64,000 nt of DNA from Astragalus membranaceus (Eukaryota; Streptophyta; Magnoliopsida; Fabales; Fabaceae). Positions 34,600-46,260 of the stretch are shown one piece after another. The translations under genes and the position numbers were made by a program. Below the pieces are notes generated by a model that saw nothing but the letters and a program-made list of their open reading frames with translations, made no database searches and was not told where the DNA came from. Location of the stretch: the NCBI GenBank assembly GCA_039519185.1, contig CM076847.1:42566916-42630915 (forward strand), written 5' to 3'. Numbering within the stretch: the first letter of the stretch is position 1; every line of letters begins with the position of its first letter.

Positions 34600-35740
34600 C
34601 CACCGTCGTATACCTCACTTAAAATGTAGGGCTCGTCCTAGTTTGGGGACCACTTGCCAAACTGAGGATCTTTCCTCCCAAGTGGCAAAATAGTCTTCCA
34701 CGCGAGATCACCCTCAACAAAATTTCTTTGGCTTGACGTGTTTGTTGTAGGCTCGGGCCATTTTGGCTTTGTTCATCTCAGTTCTGCTGAGAGCAGCCTG
34801 TCGTCGTCCACCGAGTCCAACTCCATTAACATGGCTTGTTGGTATTCGTCTATGCCGAGGGCATGCTGCCGAGCCACCCTTAAAGATGCCACACTGATTT
34901 CCAATGGTAACACGGCATCCTGCCCATAGACTAAACGATAGAGAGTTACCCCCGTGGTCGTGGACTTAGAATTCCTCATAGCCCAAAGGACCTCATTAAG
35001 GGTCTCGTGCCACCGTCGAGGCTTGTCCTCTATGTTTTTCTTGATGAGCTCGATGATGATCTTGTTGGTAGCCTATGCTTGCCCATTGGCTTGAGCATAA
35101 TACGGAGACGAATGTCTCATCTTGATGCCGTATTCTTGTGCAAAGGCCACCACTTGTTCCCCGGTGAACATTGTGCCTTGATCGGCCGTGATGGTTTCAG
35201 GGATGCCAAATCTGTACATGATTTGGTTTTCTATGAACCTGACCACCGCAGCCTGATTGACACTTGCTAAAGGTGCAGCTTCCACCCATTTAGTGAAGTA
35301 ATTGGTGGCCACAATAATAATGTTATGGCCCTTTGAGCTCGGAGGGTATATCTTGCCAATTAAATCCATGGCCCGCCCTCTGAAAGGCCAAGGTTTGACA
35401 ATGGGATGAAGCTCATTCGCAGGCACTCTCTGGATTGGCCCAATAGTATCCATGTTTGTATATCAGCCATTTCATGATGAGGCTAGACCTATGTGCACCA
35501 CAAATTCCTGCATAGATCAATGCCATCACCATATACGCATCCTTTCTTTTGAGGCATCGTAACAACACCCCATTGGTGCTTCTTTTGTACAGGCCGTCCC
35601 CTATCAGAATATACTTCAATGCCCTTCGCTTAGTCTTGAAATCGGTTTCGGCCATTGGATTACGGAGGTACTCTGTCAATACTCCAATCCAAGCATCAGC
35701 AGGGTCCTCCTCGGCCGGAACTGAAGTATCTTGTTGTCAT
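34600..35740 (-). pseudogene. Element B integrase
   Basis: Reading leftward, the zinc-binding region (AGICGAHRSSLIMKWLIYKH with HGYYW) is followed after a frameshift near 35430 by the catalytic core. The core has RAMDLIGKIYPPSSKGHNI, TNYFTKWVEAAPL and TADQGTMFTGEQ. The DD35E glutamate position is a TAG stop (complement 35073-35075) just after YAQANGQA. The C-terminal part continues in the same frame beyond the stop (LYRLVYGQDAVLPLEI). Integrase inserts the cDNA into the host genome; this copy is inactive on two counts. Confidence 0.88.
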
Positions 35741-35853
35741 ACCTCGACCGCTGACTCCTTGTAACCCGAGGCTTGCTGGGCTAAATCGTTTGCCTCTTGG
35801 TTCTCGCTTCTGGAGACATACATCATGACTGCATCAGCGAACAACTTTAACAA
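35741..35853 (-). pseudogene. End of element B second RNase H domain
   Basis: The codons LLKLFADAVMMYVSRSENQ followed by EANDLAQQASGYK continue exactly from the part at 47329 once Athila-2 and one GTTAT copy are removed. A TGA at 35737-35739 then precedes the integrase region in the same frame. Confidence 0.85.
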
Positions 35854-35858
35854 GTTAT

Positions 35859-37251
35859 TGTTGTGTAAAATCGTGTGCAAGTATACACAGTCCAACAAGT
35901 AGTATATAATAAGAAAAGATCGTTCCGACGAGGATTGAGGTCTAAATCGTGTTTAATTTGGTTAACAAATTAGTGAGGTAATTTAAATAGACACAAGTTT
36001 TTGAAACCATTTTAAACAACAAATTAAGTAAAAGGGTGTGAAAATCAGTATTGAGAATAAGTTGGAATGTGTTCACTAAGTAACTCCTTTCTAGTGCATT
36101 AGTGTTGTGCCTAATGCTGCAGCAATAGATGCTGTCGCAATAGTTGTTGTTTTGTCAAACAATTCCACTAGGGGCTCTCTACAAGAGTCTATGTCTAGAC
36201 CCTAAATAGGTACTCCCTAGGCTACTCACGCACCCACAGTGTTCATATCATGGATTTTGCCCTCCTATGTCTAGGGTTTAAGCAAGAAGCATTAAAGTGT
36301 CCTTTACTACTTACTATCTATAATATCTTTTGAGATCTATTCATAAACCTTTTCTGAATTTACAAATTTACTTAAGTTAGATGGCCATTCCTAATTTAAG
36401 ATGGAAATATTAAGCTCACAAAAGATAAATTGCTAAAACATCAAACACATTTCATCAAATGCACTAAGAATTCGTTACATAGATCCCAACATTCCAACTA
36501 TGAGTATTTATCTCATAATGAGCAAACAAGACAAGAAACACAACTCAAACATAATTGTAACAATCATATTCAAGAGATAGAAGATAGAAATTATACTAAG
36601 TGAGAAGATCCGAAGATACACTCCAAGAAGAGAGTCTCAAGGAGAGGGTTCAGCTCCCACGTAGCACAATCAACAACTATTGTGGCTCCTGTCTTTGCTA
36701 CAGCAATGATTCCAGCAATGTTCTTCGCAAGTTTGGTAATGGAAGGTAGCGTAGGTAAAAATGGTGGAAAGCTATTTCTAAACTTTCCTTTTCAGACCTA
36801 GCGTGACATAATTGAAGAAGGAGGCTCCCTTTTATAGCTGTAGAGTACATGATCCAAGAAAACCCTAAATTTGAGGCGCCATTTGTCCTTTGTGTGCCTA
36901 AGAGTACAAGTGCCCAAGAGAAAGGTAGAATATTCCCTGCTCAGGTGCTGGCACTAGCTGGACGTGCTCGTCCTTGCCATTCAGCTGTCCTTCACTACGT
37001 TTAGTGCGTCCCATCCTTCTCTCTCATATTTCGCATAAATGCATTGTTGTGGCAACTGACGCTGCAGCAATTGAACACACAATCAAAGCACACAAATAAG
37101 GAACCTAAATTCCAAATATTAAACACTCAGGAATGCAACCTTCTAAACTTAAAACATAATATTTACATATGCTAACTTACTAATTACATGAGAATAAACA
37201 ATGAATTAACCTTAAGAATGCATAAATAACTCTTATAAATAAGAGTTATCA
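35859..37251 (-). repeat. Athila-2 3' LTR
   Basis: 1393 bp. It is about 330 bp longer than the other LTR because it retains the segment at about 36680-37020 (between GTGGCT and CTCTCTCATATTT) that the right LTR lacks. Confidence 0.9.
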
Positions 37252-38359
37252 CACCCCCAAACTTAATCCATTGCTTGTCCTCAAGCAATGACACTTGACA
37301 AAGACACAACAAGATCAGACCAGCCACATCAAATTCATAACCTTCTTGAATAATCGGTCCATCTTGAGCTTAATTTTCAGAATCCTCAATGGTTATATGC
37401 CTACCCAATCAGATTCCTAAGTTACCATGTTCATAGTGTGTGTGTGTGTGTGTGTCTGTGTGTGTGTGATCTCTAAGTCAGTTCAGCACAGAACAAGCTT
37501 CCAAAGTTCACTTAGCTAAAACAAGAGTGGTTTTCTTTTGATCATACCAAAGAATTTTCAAAAGATAACGGTAGTCTAACAACTTCAGCATAAGAAAGGG
37601 GGGCTTCAAAGCACAACAAAGGGCTTAGATAAACAAGTCAGATACTGGACCAGTGCTCTATATTTACACACTTTAACTTTGTTGCTACAGCAACAATTGC
37701 TGCAGCATTTTACACTTGATGACTTCCTTGTTGCAATGCCTATTTTTGACTCTTTTTTTTAGGCAATTGCAATCCTTACATTTATTTGCTTTGTACACAT
37801 GTTCTATGCACTGACCCTCCTATGTATCTTCATGTTTGGCCTTAGTATAACCGATGCACCCCCAAACTTAGTTTCATATGCTACCCTAAATTTTTATTAA
37901 GACTTTGGCACAACCTAGGTCCACCAACACTAGCTTAGCATCATATCCTTTTTGACTTGCTAAGCACTACCCTGAACATAGAGTAATGTGTGGGAACAAA
38001 GCTAACTTAGTTTTCTTAAATAGGGTAAACAGCATATTGCTGCACCAACAGCTGCTGCAGCATTCACTCTTCTCACAGCTTTCATCACTAAGTTAGCTCA
38101 AGATGACTCTAAATTTTTCCTTTTTTATCTATATGGCTGATTTAATCTTACATCAAACATCCAATAAAAAACTTAACCTAAATCCTCCCTCCCCCCCCCC
38201 CCCCCACTTAGAGCTGAGCAGTGTCCCCACTGCTTGTACATTTGGGAAATGGATGATAACTTGACATAACTACAAACAACATACACTTAACAAAGATAAA
38301 AAAAACTAAAGAACAACTGCTGAATGCTATTAATTAAAACACTAAAATAAAGACAAAGT
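37252..38359 (-). other. Athila-2 3' noncoding region
   Basis: It begins with the polypurine tract (minus-strand AAGTTTGGGGGTG next to the LTR). It holds a (TG)n run at about 37437-37470, a C-run at about 38190-38205 and several GCTGCAGCA motifs. No coding is apparent. Confidence 0.7.
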
Positions 38360-40323
38360 TTTAAGAGGTAGAAGGTTTTCGTGATGGTGCTCTAGGACTG
38401 GTTCTGGTCTTGCCTCCACGCTTGACTCTAGGCTTGTAGACTTTGGGCTTCTTGGCTACTGGTTCTTTGCCAGCATTGCTATCTTCTGTTGTTGCTGCAG
38501 CATGAGATTACTGCAGCGCTGGGTCTGCATCTGCAACAGCAGAACCAGCAACAGAAGATGGTTCCTTCAAAGTCAGCACTGTCTTGGCTACAAGCTCTAG
38601 AGCAGCTTTAGCTGCTGCAACTTTCTCAGCTTCTGCTATTGCTGCAGCATCACGCACAACATCATCTTCTTTGTCAACACTTGCTGTAGCCACAACTCTT
38701 TCCATCTCTGCCTCTTCTTCAGCATTGACCCCAACACCTTCTGCCTCTGCTTCTTGGACCTTTTTAAACTTCCTCTTTCTTGCCATTACCTTGGTTCTGG
38801 GCCTCTTTTCTTCCACTAGAGGTGGATTAGTCACATTTTCCCCTACTACTGTTGCTGCAACATCACTTACAGCAACACTGTATTTTTGCATTTGGGCATC
38901 TGGCTGGGGTATTGTGGGCACTAGGTTAGGCTCTTCAGTTGGTGAATTTGGGGTTTTTCAGTGTTTTGGTTTAGTGGCTGAGGTGGAGGGGTTGGTGTTT
39001 TGGTGATTTTGGTAGGGGAGGATGGTGGTGTGGGTGATTTAGGTGGGGTATAGAGAGAGGGTTGGTTAGGTTTAGGCTCATCTGTGGTGGTTTTGGATGG
39101 TGTGATTAAAGGTTCTGTGTTTGGGTTTGGTTCCATCTCTATTTCAGTGTGATCATCCCACTCTTGTTTTGCTTTTTCACTTTCTTCAATTGATTCTTCC
39201 TCCTCTTCACCTTCTTCATCTAACTCTGCCATTACATTTCTACTTTCTTATTTTTCTTCAGTGCTCAAAGAGCCACTGTCTTCTGTTAACAGAGCATCCT
39301 CTTCCTCAATTACTTTTTCTTTCACCTGCTATCACCTGATGTGTCAGCAATTGGCTTCTTTGAAGTGCAAATTGCTGGGAATGCTGCCATTGGATATCCT
39401 ATATCATCACTTCTTTCCATTTCCACTCCAGCATTCACACATAGGTCAGTCAAGCATGGAAAGAACAAATATCCAGCAGACTTGATCTTACATTCAACTA
39501 TCTCCCTAGCAATCAGCCTACCAACATCAACATCTTTTCCTCCTAAAATAGCATCTAGCACAAGCAGTCTTTCCTTCTCCACATTTGTTGTGTGTGATGT
39601 AGGCATAATTGAGTGCTTAACAAAATTAAACCATACCTTAGCATCTTCTTTAAGATTGACCCTGGGAAGTCTGAATTCATTGGTGCTGTTCTTCAACCAT
39701 TGAGTACCAGGCACAGCAATGGTCTTCTTTACCACTTCCATTTCCTTTCTTCCATAGCCATCGACCCTCTTCGCAAATGCTAACCCGTTGTATCCTAGTC
39801 CTAAGGCTTCATTGATGATTCGTGATTCAAACATGACTGGCACATTACATACTACAGAGTAGAACTGTGGTTTCCCATCCTTTGCTTCTGGAATCCCCTC
39901 GTAATATTCACGAACCACATTTTCGTAGAACAAATTGGGTTGTTGCACAAAGCGAGTCCATCCCAATGCTTTCACAATGGATGTGAAAGCATTAGGTGCA
40001 CCCAAAAGCTGAAAACCCCTTTCGACCAAGAATTTCATTTTGCGAAACTTCATGGGGTCATCAGCACCTTCGATCTTCTTTCTTGACAATCCACGTGAAG
40101 ATCGACTTGATTCTCCCACGGTTAACATAGATTGACGCCTTCCACTTGATTTCACAATGCTGGATTTAGTGCGAGGCATGATGGTTTGGGATTGAGACTT
40201 GGGCAACAGTGTTTGAACAGTGATGGTGAAAAATTGGGTGAGTTCTTTGATTGTGGTGAAGATGGGAGGGACGGATTCTTTGATGTTTATAGTGAGATGA
40301 GACGGTTTTTTTTTTTGGAACAT
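38360..40323 (-). pseudogene. Athila-2 ORF downstream of pol (plant transposon protein family)
   Basis: The first 333 codons (40323 to 39322) carry KFRKMKFLVERGFQLLGAPN, VVREYYEGIPEAKDGKP, IINEALGLGYNG and KVWFNFVKHSIMPTSHTTNV. This is the pattern of the 'putative plant transposon protein' domain found in the ORF after integrase in Athila elements. A frameshift near 39322 leads into an acidic (39232-39170) and Pro/Thr-rich stretch. An Ala-rich stretch with an in-frame TAA at 38508 comes next, and a basic tail (KKPKVYKPRVKRGGK) ends at about 38360. This ORF has been called env-like, but I see no clear transmembrane segment, and the function is unknown. Confidence 0.75.
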
Positions 40324-40676
40324 GGGGAAGTTATTGTTCTAGCCGTTAAGGCTAAAGACACGTGTATGTAGGGGGTTTAAGGTGGGACAGGTGATGGGAC
40401 TTGGTGTGACATGGATAAGACACGTGTGATAACTCAACTGTTTACTTTTTAGTTTAAGATATTTTTCTCCAAATTTTACCAATGCAACGGTTAACTCATA
40501 CGTTGCTGCTACATTGCTGCAGCAACAGTTGCTGCCACAACCTGATTCGTCCTTCAAACTCTGAAATCCTACACAAAACAACAAAAGCCACAAAAACAAT
40601 TTATTAGTTTAAAAACTCTAGGCTGCCTCCCAGTAGCGCTTGGTTTAAGAGTCCTCAGCCAGACTATCCTCTAATG

Positions 40677-41803
40677 CTAGAGGTCCTTCAATTCAGTGGT
40701 GACCTTATCCCTCACCACATGTTCACCATAATAGGGCTTTACCCTCTGACCATTGACTTTGAAGCTAGATTTGGTTGCTTCATCATATAACTCCACAGCA
40801 CCATGAGGATATAATTTAACCATCTTGAATGGACCAGACCACCTGGACTTAAGTTTTCCAGGAAACAGTTTAAGTCTTGAGTTGAATAGCAACACTTGTC
40901 CCCCTTCAATGAGGTCCTTTTTATGGATTTTTCTATCATGCCAAGCTTTGGGTTTTCCTTTGTACAGCTCTGCACTTTCATAGGCAAAATGTCTCATTTC
41001 TTCAAGCTCATTCAATTGTAGAAGCCTAGCTGCACCTGCCTTTTCATAATCATAATTGAGCTTTTTGATTGCCCAAAATGATTTATGTTGAAGCTCAAGA
41101 GGTAGGTGACAATCTTTGCCATAAACAATTCTGTAAGGAGGCATTCCCAAAGGAGTAATGAATGCAGTTCTGTAGGCCCATAAAGCATCATCCAAGTGAA
41201 CAGCCCAATCCTTTCTTGTAGGTCTTACCATCTTTTCCAGCACTCTTTTGATTTCTCTATTGGATAGCTTTGCTTTCCCACTTGTTTGAGGGTGGTAAGC
41301 AGTTGCTATCTTGTGTTTTACTCCATACTTAGCAAGAAGGTTCTCAATCAATTTGTTAAAGAAATGAGATCCTTCATCACTGATTATAGCTCTTGGAGTC
41401 CCAAACCTTGTAAAGATGTTCCTTTGCAGAAATTTTCTGACAGATTTTGCATCATTGGTAGGTAGAGCTACAGCTTCAACCCACTTTGATAAATAATCAA
41501 CAGCCACCAATATGTATAATTGCCAAAAGATGGTGGAAAAGGTCCCATAAAATCCATACCTCAAACATCAAAGAATTCTACCTCTAAAATGTTTGTTAAT
41601 GGCATTTCATGCTTTCTGGAAATGTTACCAGTCCTTTGACAATTATCACATCTTTTAACCAATTCATGAGCATCTTTAAAAATGGTAGGCCAATAATATC
41701 CATATTGTAATACTTTGGCTGCTGTCCTCATACCTCCAAAATGCCCACCATATGGAGATGCATGGCATTGCTGCAGCACCACTTGCTGCTCTTCTTCAGC
41801 CAC
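40677..41803 (-). pseudogene. Athila-2 integrase
   Basis: The N-terminal zinc finger is intact (CHASPYGGHFGG and KRCDNCQRTG). The core begins GMDFMGPFPPSFGN after a stop at 41561-41563 (TGA where W is expected) and changes frame near 41520 to VDYLSKWVEAVALP. The second Asp is present (SDEGSHFFN). The catalytic Glu is Lys (AAG, complement 41268-41270) in QTSGKAKLSNREIK. The C-terminal end (RWSGPFKMVKLYPHGAVEL) is complete. Confidence 0.88.
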
Positions 41804-41814
41804 ACATCTTCTTA

Positions 41815-43310
41815 GAAGTTGATCAGGGCACTTCTTGTACAGAAAAGGTTCATCCCTGAAACATTTCTTGATAAGATGAAAGAACCTTTTCTTCTACTGA
41901 GAAGTCATATCACAAGACACCACTCTACTGACCAAGTAATTCACAATATCTGCATCCCAAGGTGTTGCAGCATCAAATGCTGCCGCATCTGTTGTTGCAG
42001 CAGTTACTGCAAGCAACTTTTCATCAGGGAAGAACTCCTTGATTTCTCCACTGTGATTACTTGAATTTTCACCTTCCAATCTAGACAAATGATCAGCAAC
42101 TTGGTTCTCCACCCCCTTTTTGTCTCTAATTTCAAGATCAAATTCTTGGAGGAGGAGAACCCATCTAATTAACCTAGGTTTTGCATCTTTTTTAGCAATC
42201 AAATACTTAATGGCAGAATGATCAGTGAAAACAATTACTTTGGTGCCAACTAAGTATGATCTAAATTTATCAAAAGCAAAGACCACAGCTAATAATTCAT
42301 TTGCAGTAGTGGTGTAATTCAATTGTGCATCAATAAGTGTTTTGCTAGCATAATAAATAGAATGGAAAACTTTGTCATACCTTTGGCCAAGGACAGCTCC
42401 TATGGCAAAGTCACTAGCATCACACATGAGCTCAAATGGCTTGCTCCAATCTGGAGTCACAATCACAGGTACCGAAACCAGTGCCTTCTTTAGTGTGTTG
42501 AATGCTTCTAGACAGGGTTCATCAAAGACAAATGGTGTGTCATGTTGCCGCAATTGACACAAGGGTTTTGAAATTTTAGAAAAGTCTTTTATGAACCTCC
42601 TGTAAAATCCTGCATGCCCCAGAAAACTTCTCACACTTTTCACATTTGTGGGTGGAGACATCTTTTCAATTACTTCAACCTTGGCTCTATCAACTTCAAT
42701 TCCCTTCTTTGAAATTCTGTGACCTAGAACAATCCCTTCTTGAACCAAGAAATGACATTTTTCCCAATTTAACACCAGATTGGTTTCTTCACATCTATCC
42801 AAAATTTCCTCCAAGTTATTGAGACATAGTTGGAATGATTCCCCAAAGACTGAAAAATCATCCATAAATACCTCCATTGATTTCTCAATAAACTCAAAAA
42901 ATTGACATCATGCACCTCTGAAAGGTAGCTGGTGCATTACATAATCCAAATGGCATTCTTCTAAATGCAAATGTACCATAAGGACATGTGAATGTGGTCT
43001 TTTGCTGATCCTCAGGTACAATGGCTATTTTATTATAACAAGAGTAACCATCAAGGAAATAGTAGAATTCCTTACCAGCTAACCTATCCAACATCTGATC
43101 AATGAATGGTTAAGGGAAATGGTCCTTCTTTGTAGCCTTGTTGAGTTTTCTATAATCCATGCATATTCTCCACCCTGTGACTGGTCTTGTAGGAATCAAT
43201 TCATTTTTCTCATTAGCTACCACTGCCACTCCTCCCTTCTTTGGAACACATTGCACAGGACTTACCAATGCACTGTCTGAAATGGGATAGACAATACCAG
43301 CATCAAGCCA
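41815..43310 (-). pseudogene. Athila-2 reverse transcriptase and RNase H
   Basis: The RT finger/palm part contains ICMDYRKLNKATKKDHF followed by a TAA where Leu is expected (about 43110). Next come FLDGYSCYNKIAI and MPFGLCNAPATFQRCM, and after a frameshift near 42885 the catalytic FMDDFSVF. RNase H follows with MCDASDFAIGAVLGQ and DHSAIKYLIAKKD, ending HLSRLEGE. Together these copy the element RNA into DNA. The frameshift next to the FMDD box disables this copy. Confidence 0.88.
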
Positions 43311-44285
43311 TTAGATTATCTCCTTCTTAGCAACCTCCTTCATGATAGGATTAAGTCTCCTCTGCCCTTCAATACTATTCTTTGAATTTTCATCCAAAAT
43401 GATTCTATGCATACAGATGGTAGCACTTATTCCCTTTATATCAGTCATTCGCCACCAAATTGCTTTATTATGCCTTCTTAGGGTAGTAATGAGATCATAT
43501 TCCTGACTTTTGGTGAGGTCAGAAGTAATGATCACAGGCAAAAAATCATTTTCCCCCAAAAAGGCATACTTCACGTGTTTAGGTAACTCTTTAAGTTCAA
43601 GTGAAGGTGGTTTCTCAATTGATGGAACATTTCTCTTGAAGCTCGAGTCTTCCAGTTCCAAAGACTCATACTTTCTTGACCAAATTTCCTTGACAGTTAC
43701 TTCATTATCCAGTATACCCTCTTCCACAAGTTCATCTTTTGCTGAATCTGCCAGAACCTTGATTAGGTGATCTGATTGCTTGTGAAAATGCTTTTGAACA
43801 ACTGCATCAAGTGAGACTACATATGAACATTCTTCAGTCCCCTTTTCAGGAAACTTAAGAGCATTCATCACATTAAATTTGATTTTTTGGTCATTGACCC
43901 TCATGGTCAATTCTCCTTTTTGCACATCAATGAGGGTTTTCCCTGTGGCTAAGAATGGTCTTCCTAGAATGATAGGCACCTCCTTATCTGCATCAAAATC
44001 AAGAATAACAAAATCTGCAGGAAAAACAAACTTGTCAACTTTAATAAGTACATCTTCTATTATCTCTTCAGGGTAGGCAATGGACCTATCAGCTAACTGA
44101 AGGGTAACAGTGGTGGGTCTAGCAATTCCAATAGCAAGCTGTGTAAATATAGATTTGGGTATCAAGTTAATACTTGCACCTAAATCACATAAAGCACGGC
44201 CAGTATAGTTTTCCCCAATAGAACAGGGAATAGTGAAGCTGCCAGGATCCTTCAATTTTCTTGGAAGCTTATTCTGCATGATCAT
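43311..44285 (-). pseudogene. Athila-2 aspartic protease and start of RT region
   Basis: The active-site segment is LCDLGASINLIPKSIF, with the later IILGRPFLATGKTLIDV. It ends with the conserved pre-RT motif ATICMHRIILDENSKNSIEG and RRLNPIMKEVAKKEII, after which the frame is lost. It is homologous to the protease of Athila-1. Confidence 0.85.
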
Positions 44286-46128
44286 ACTGCACTCTTCATG
44301 AATTTTGCATAGTTGGGCATTTGTTGAAGGGCCTCAACCAAAGGAACATTGATGTGAAGTTGCTTTAGCACCTCTAGAAATTTGCCAAATTGCTTGTCTT
44401 GCTGCGCCTTCTTCAATCTTTGAGGAAATGGTGGATCTGGCAAAGCTTGATCAAGCTTAGGTGAAGTTACTGGTGCAGAGTCAGATGCTACAGCATCTGT
44501 TGTGGCAGCATCTTGTACATCATGTTTTTCATTTTGTTTCTTTCCACCACCTTGATCAAGTGATGATCCTGCCAAATCCTTCCCACTCCTTAAAGATATA
44601 GCCTTGCAAGTTGATACCTCTTTCCCTTTTGAAGATGAAGCTTCAGTAGTAGAAGGCAATGTTCCACTAGGACTTTGGGTTAGAGCAGTGGCTATTTGAC
44701 CAATTTGATTCTCCAAGTTCTTGATAGCAGCCCCTTGAGTTTGATATTGAGTTTTGGTTTCATTCGATAAAGCTTTGAGCATAGCCTCCATAGAATTACC
44801 AGCTGCTGAGGCTGATGCTGCCTTGGGTTGAGCAGGGAATCCAGGTGGTGTAGCTGGAGTTGTTGTAGGTGTTGTTGTACTCCATTTGAAATTGAGATGA
44901 TCTCTCCATCCTGGATTATAGGTACTGGCATATGGACTATGGTTTCTGTTGTATCCGACATAGTTGACTGATATAGGGTTGGCTGGGCATTCTTCATATA
45001 GGTGACCTCCTCCACAGTAGACACAACTGGTAGACCCCACTGGAACTTGTTCAATTGCTGCTGCAGCTTTGACCTCTGGTTTAGCTTCTGTTGCTGCAGC
45101 ATCTATTGCTGCAGCACTAGGTGCATTTAGGTTTTTATCCATATTGGTAAGGGATGCCACTTGGGCAGCTAAAGCAGTCATTTCACTAACTTCATGCATC
45201 CCAGCTACTTTCTTTTGAGCACTCACTCTTGCTGTAGGCCATTGATAACTATTTGCAGGAATTATTTCAATAAGATTGTAAGCATCAGTGTATCCCTTGC
45301 TTCAAACAGTGTTTCAAATTCACCAGAAGATGCATCAAGCATAAGCCTTGTCTGAGGTTCCAACCCATTGTAAAAAATTTCCATTTGAACCACAACTAGC
45401 AACCCAGTATGTGGACATTTTCTTAGCAACTCTTTAAAATCTTTCCCTTGTTTCAAACAGTGTTTCAAATTCAGTTTGTTTGAAAGAAGTAATTTCAGTC
45501 TCATCCTGGCATTCTTGATAGGTGGAAAATATTTAGTCAAACTTTTCAGCCATTTCATTCCAAGTAGTGATAGAGTTAGTCTCTAAGAAATTTAACCAAG
45601 CCTTGGCTCTATCCTTCAAGGAATATGGAAACATCTTGAGTTTAAAAGCATCATCAGAAACACCAGGGAGTATGAAATTACTACAAACTTCTACAAATTG
45701 TTTTAAATGCAGATGGGGATCCTCAGTAGGTCCACCACCAAATTGGCCAACTGTTTGAAGCATTTGAAACATCATGGGCTTAAATTCAAAATGTGTTGTG
45801 GCAAGTTCAGACCTTACTATGCTGGTTTGCATAGTTAGAGGGTCAAAAATTGCATAATCCCTCATAGGTCTGTCCCTGTCATTAGCCATGCTCATGAATG
45901 TTTGTTTTACTACCTCTTGCTGATATTGGTTGACAGGAGGGTTTTCCATTTCAGTGGCATTGTGTTGGGAACCTTGAGTTGGTGTGCTCTGAAATCATGT
46001 ACAGAAGCCATGACAACAGCTCTGCCTAACTCAATAAGCCCTGGTCTACTATTGATCCTTCTCAACCTTCTGAACAGTCTTTCTATTTCTGGATCCAACT
46101 GAAATTCTGGTGTGGAAGCTCTGTGCAT
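44282..46128 (-). pseudogene. Athila-2 gag
   Basis: Gag is broken into at least four frames: the start near 46128, the gag domain (FKLKMFPYSLKDRAKAWL with TTWNEMAEKF, about 45.53-45.95 kb), its continuation (about 45.26-45.55 kb) and the C-terminal part (44282-45226). The last holds CVYCGGGHLYEECP (zinc knuckle) and YNPGWRDHLNFKW. Ala-rich tracts correspond to GCTGCAGCA motifs in the DNA. Confidence 0.85.
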
Positions 46129-46237
46129 ATGCTGCAGCAGCTACTACTGTAGCAACAGAGACAGCACACACAAAAAATGAGAAAACAAAAAAACGACTAA
46201 CTTACTAACTAATTAAACAACAATTAAACTTTTCAAT

Positions 46238-46254
46238 CCCCGGCAACGGTGCCA
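46238..46254 (-). other. Primer-binding site of Athila-2
   Basis: TGGCACCGTTGCCGGGG on the minus strand, 6 bp from the LTR. It is complementary to tRNA-Asp with one mismatch compared with the Athila-1 site (A for G at the fifth base). Confidence 0.88.
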
Positions 46255-46260
46255 AAAACA

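Noticed and set aside
38508..40323. Calling the Athila-2 downstream ORF an envelope gene
   Set aside because: There is no signal peptide or clear transmembrane segment; the recognisable part is the plant transposon protein domain.
41520..41575. Loss of the first catalytic Asp in Athila-2 integrase
   Set aside because: In one frame the Asp seems to be Gly, but the neighbouring frame reads GMDFMGPFPP, so the Asp codon is present and the apparent change is a frameshift.
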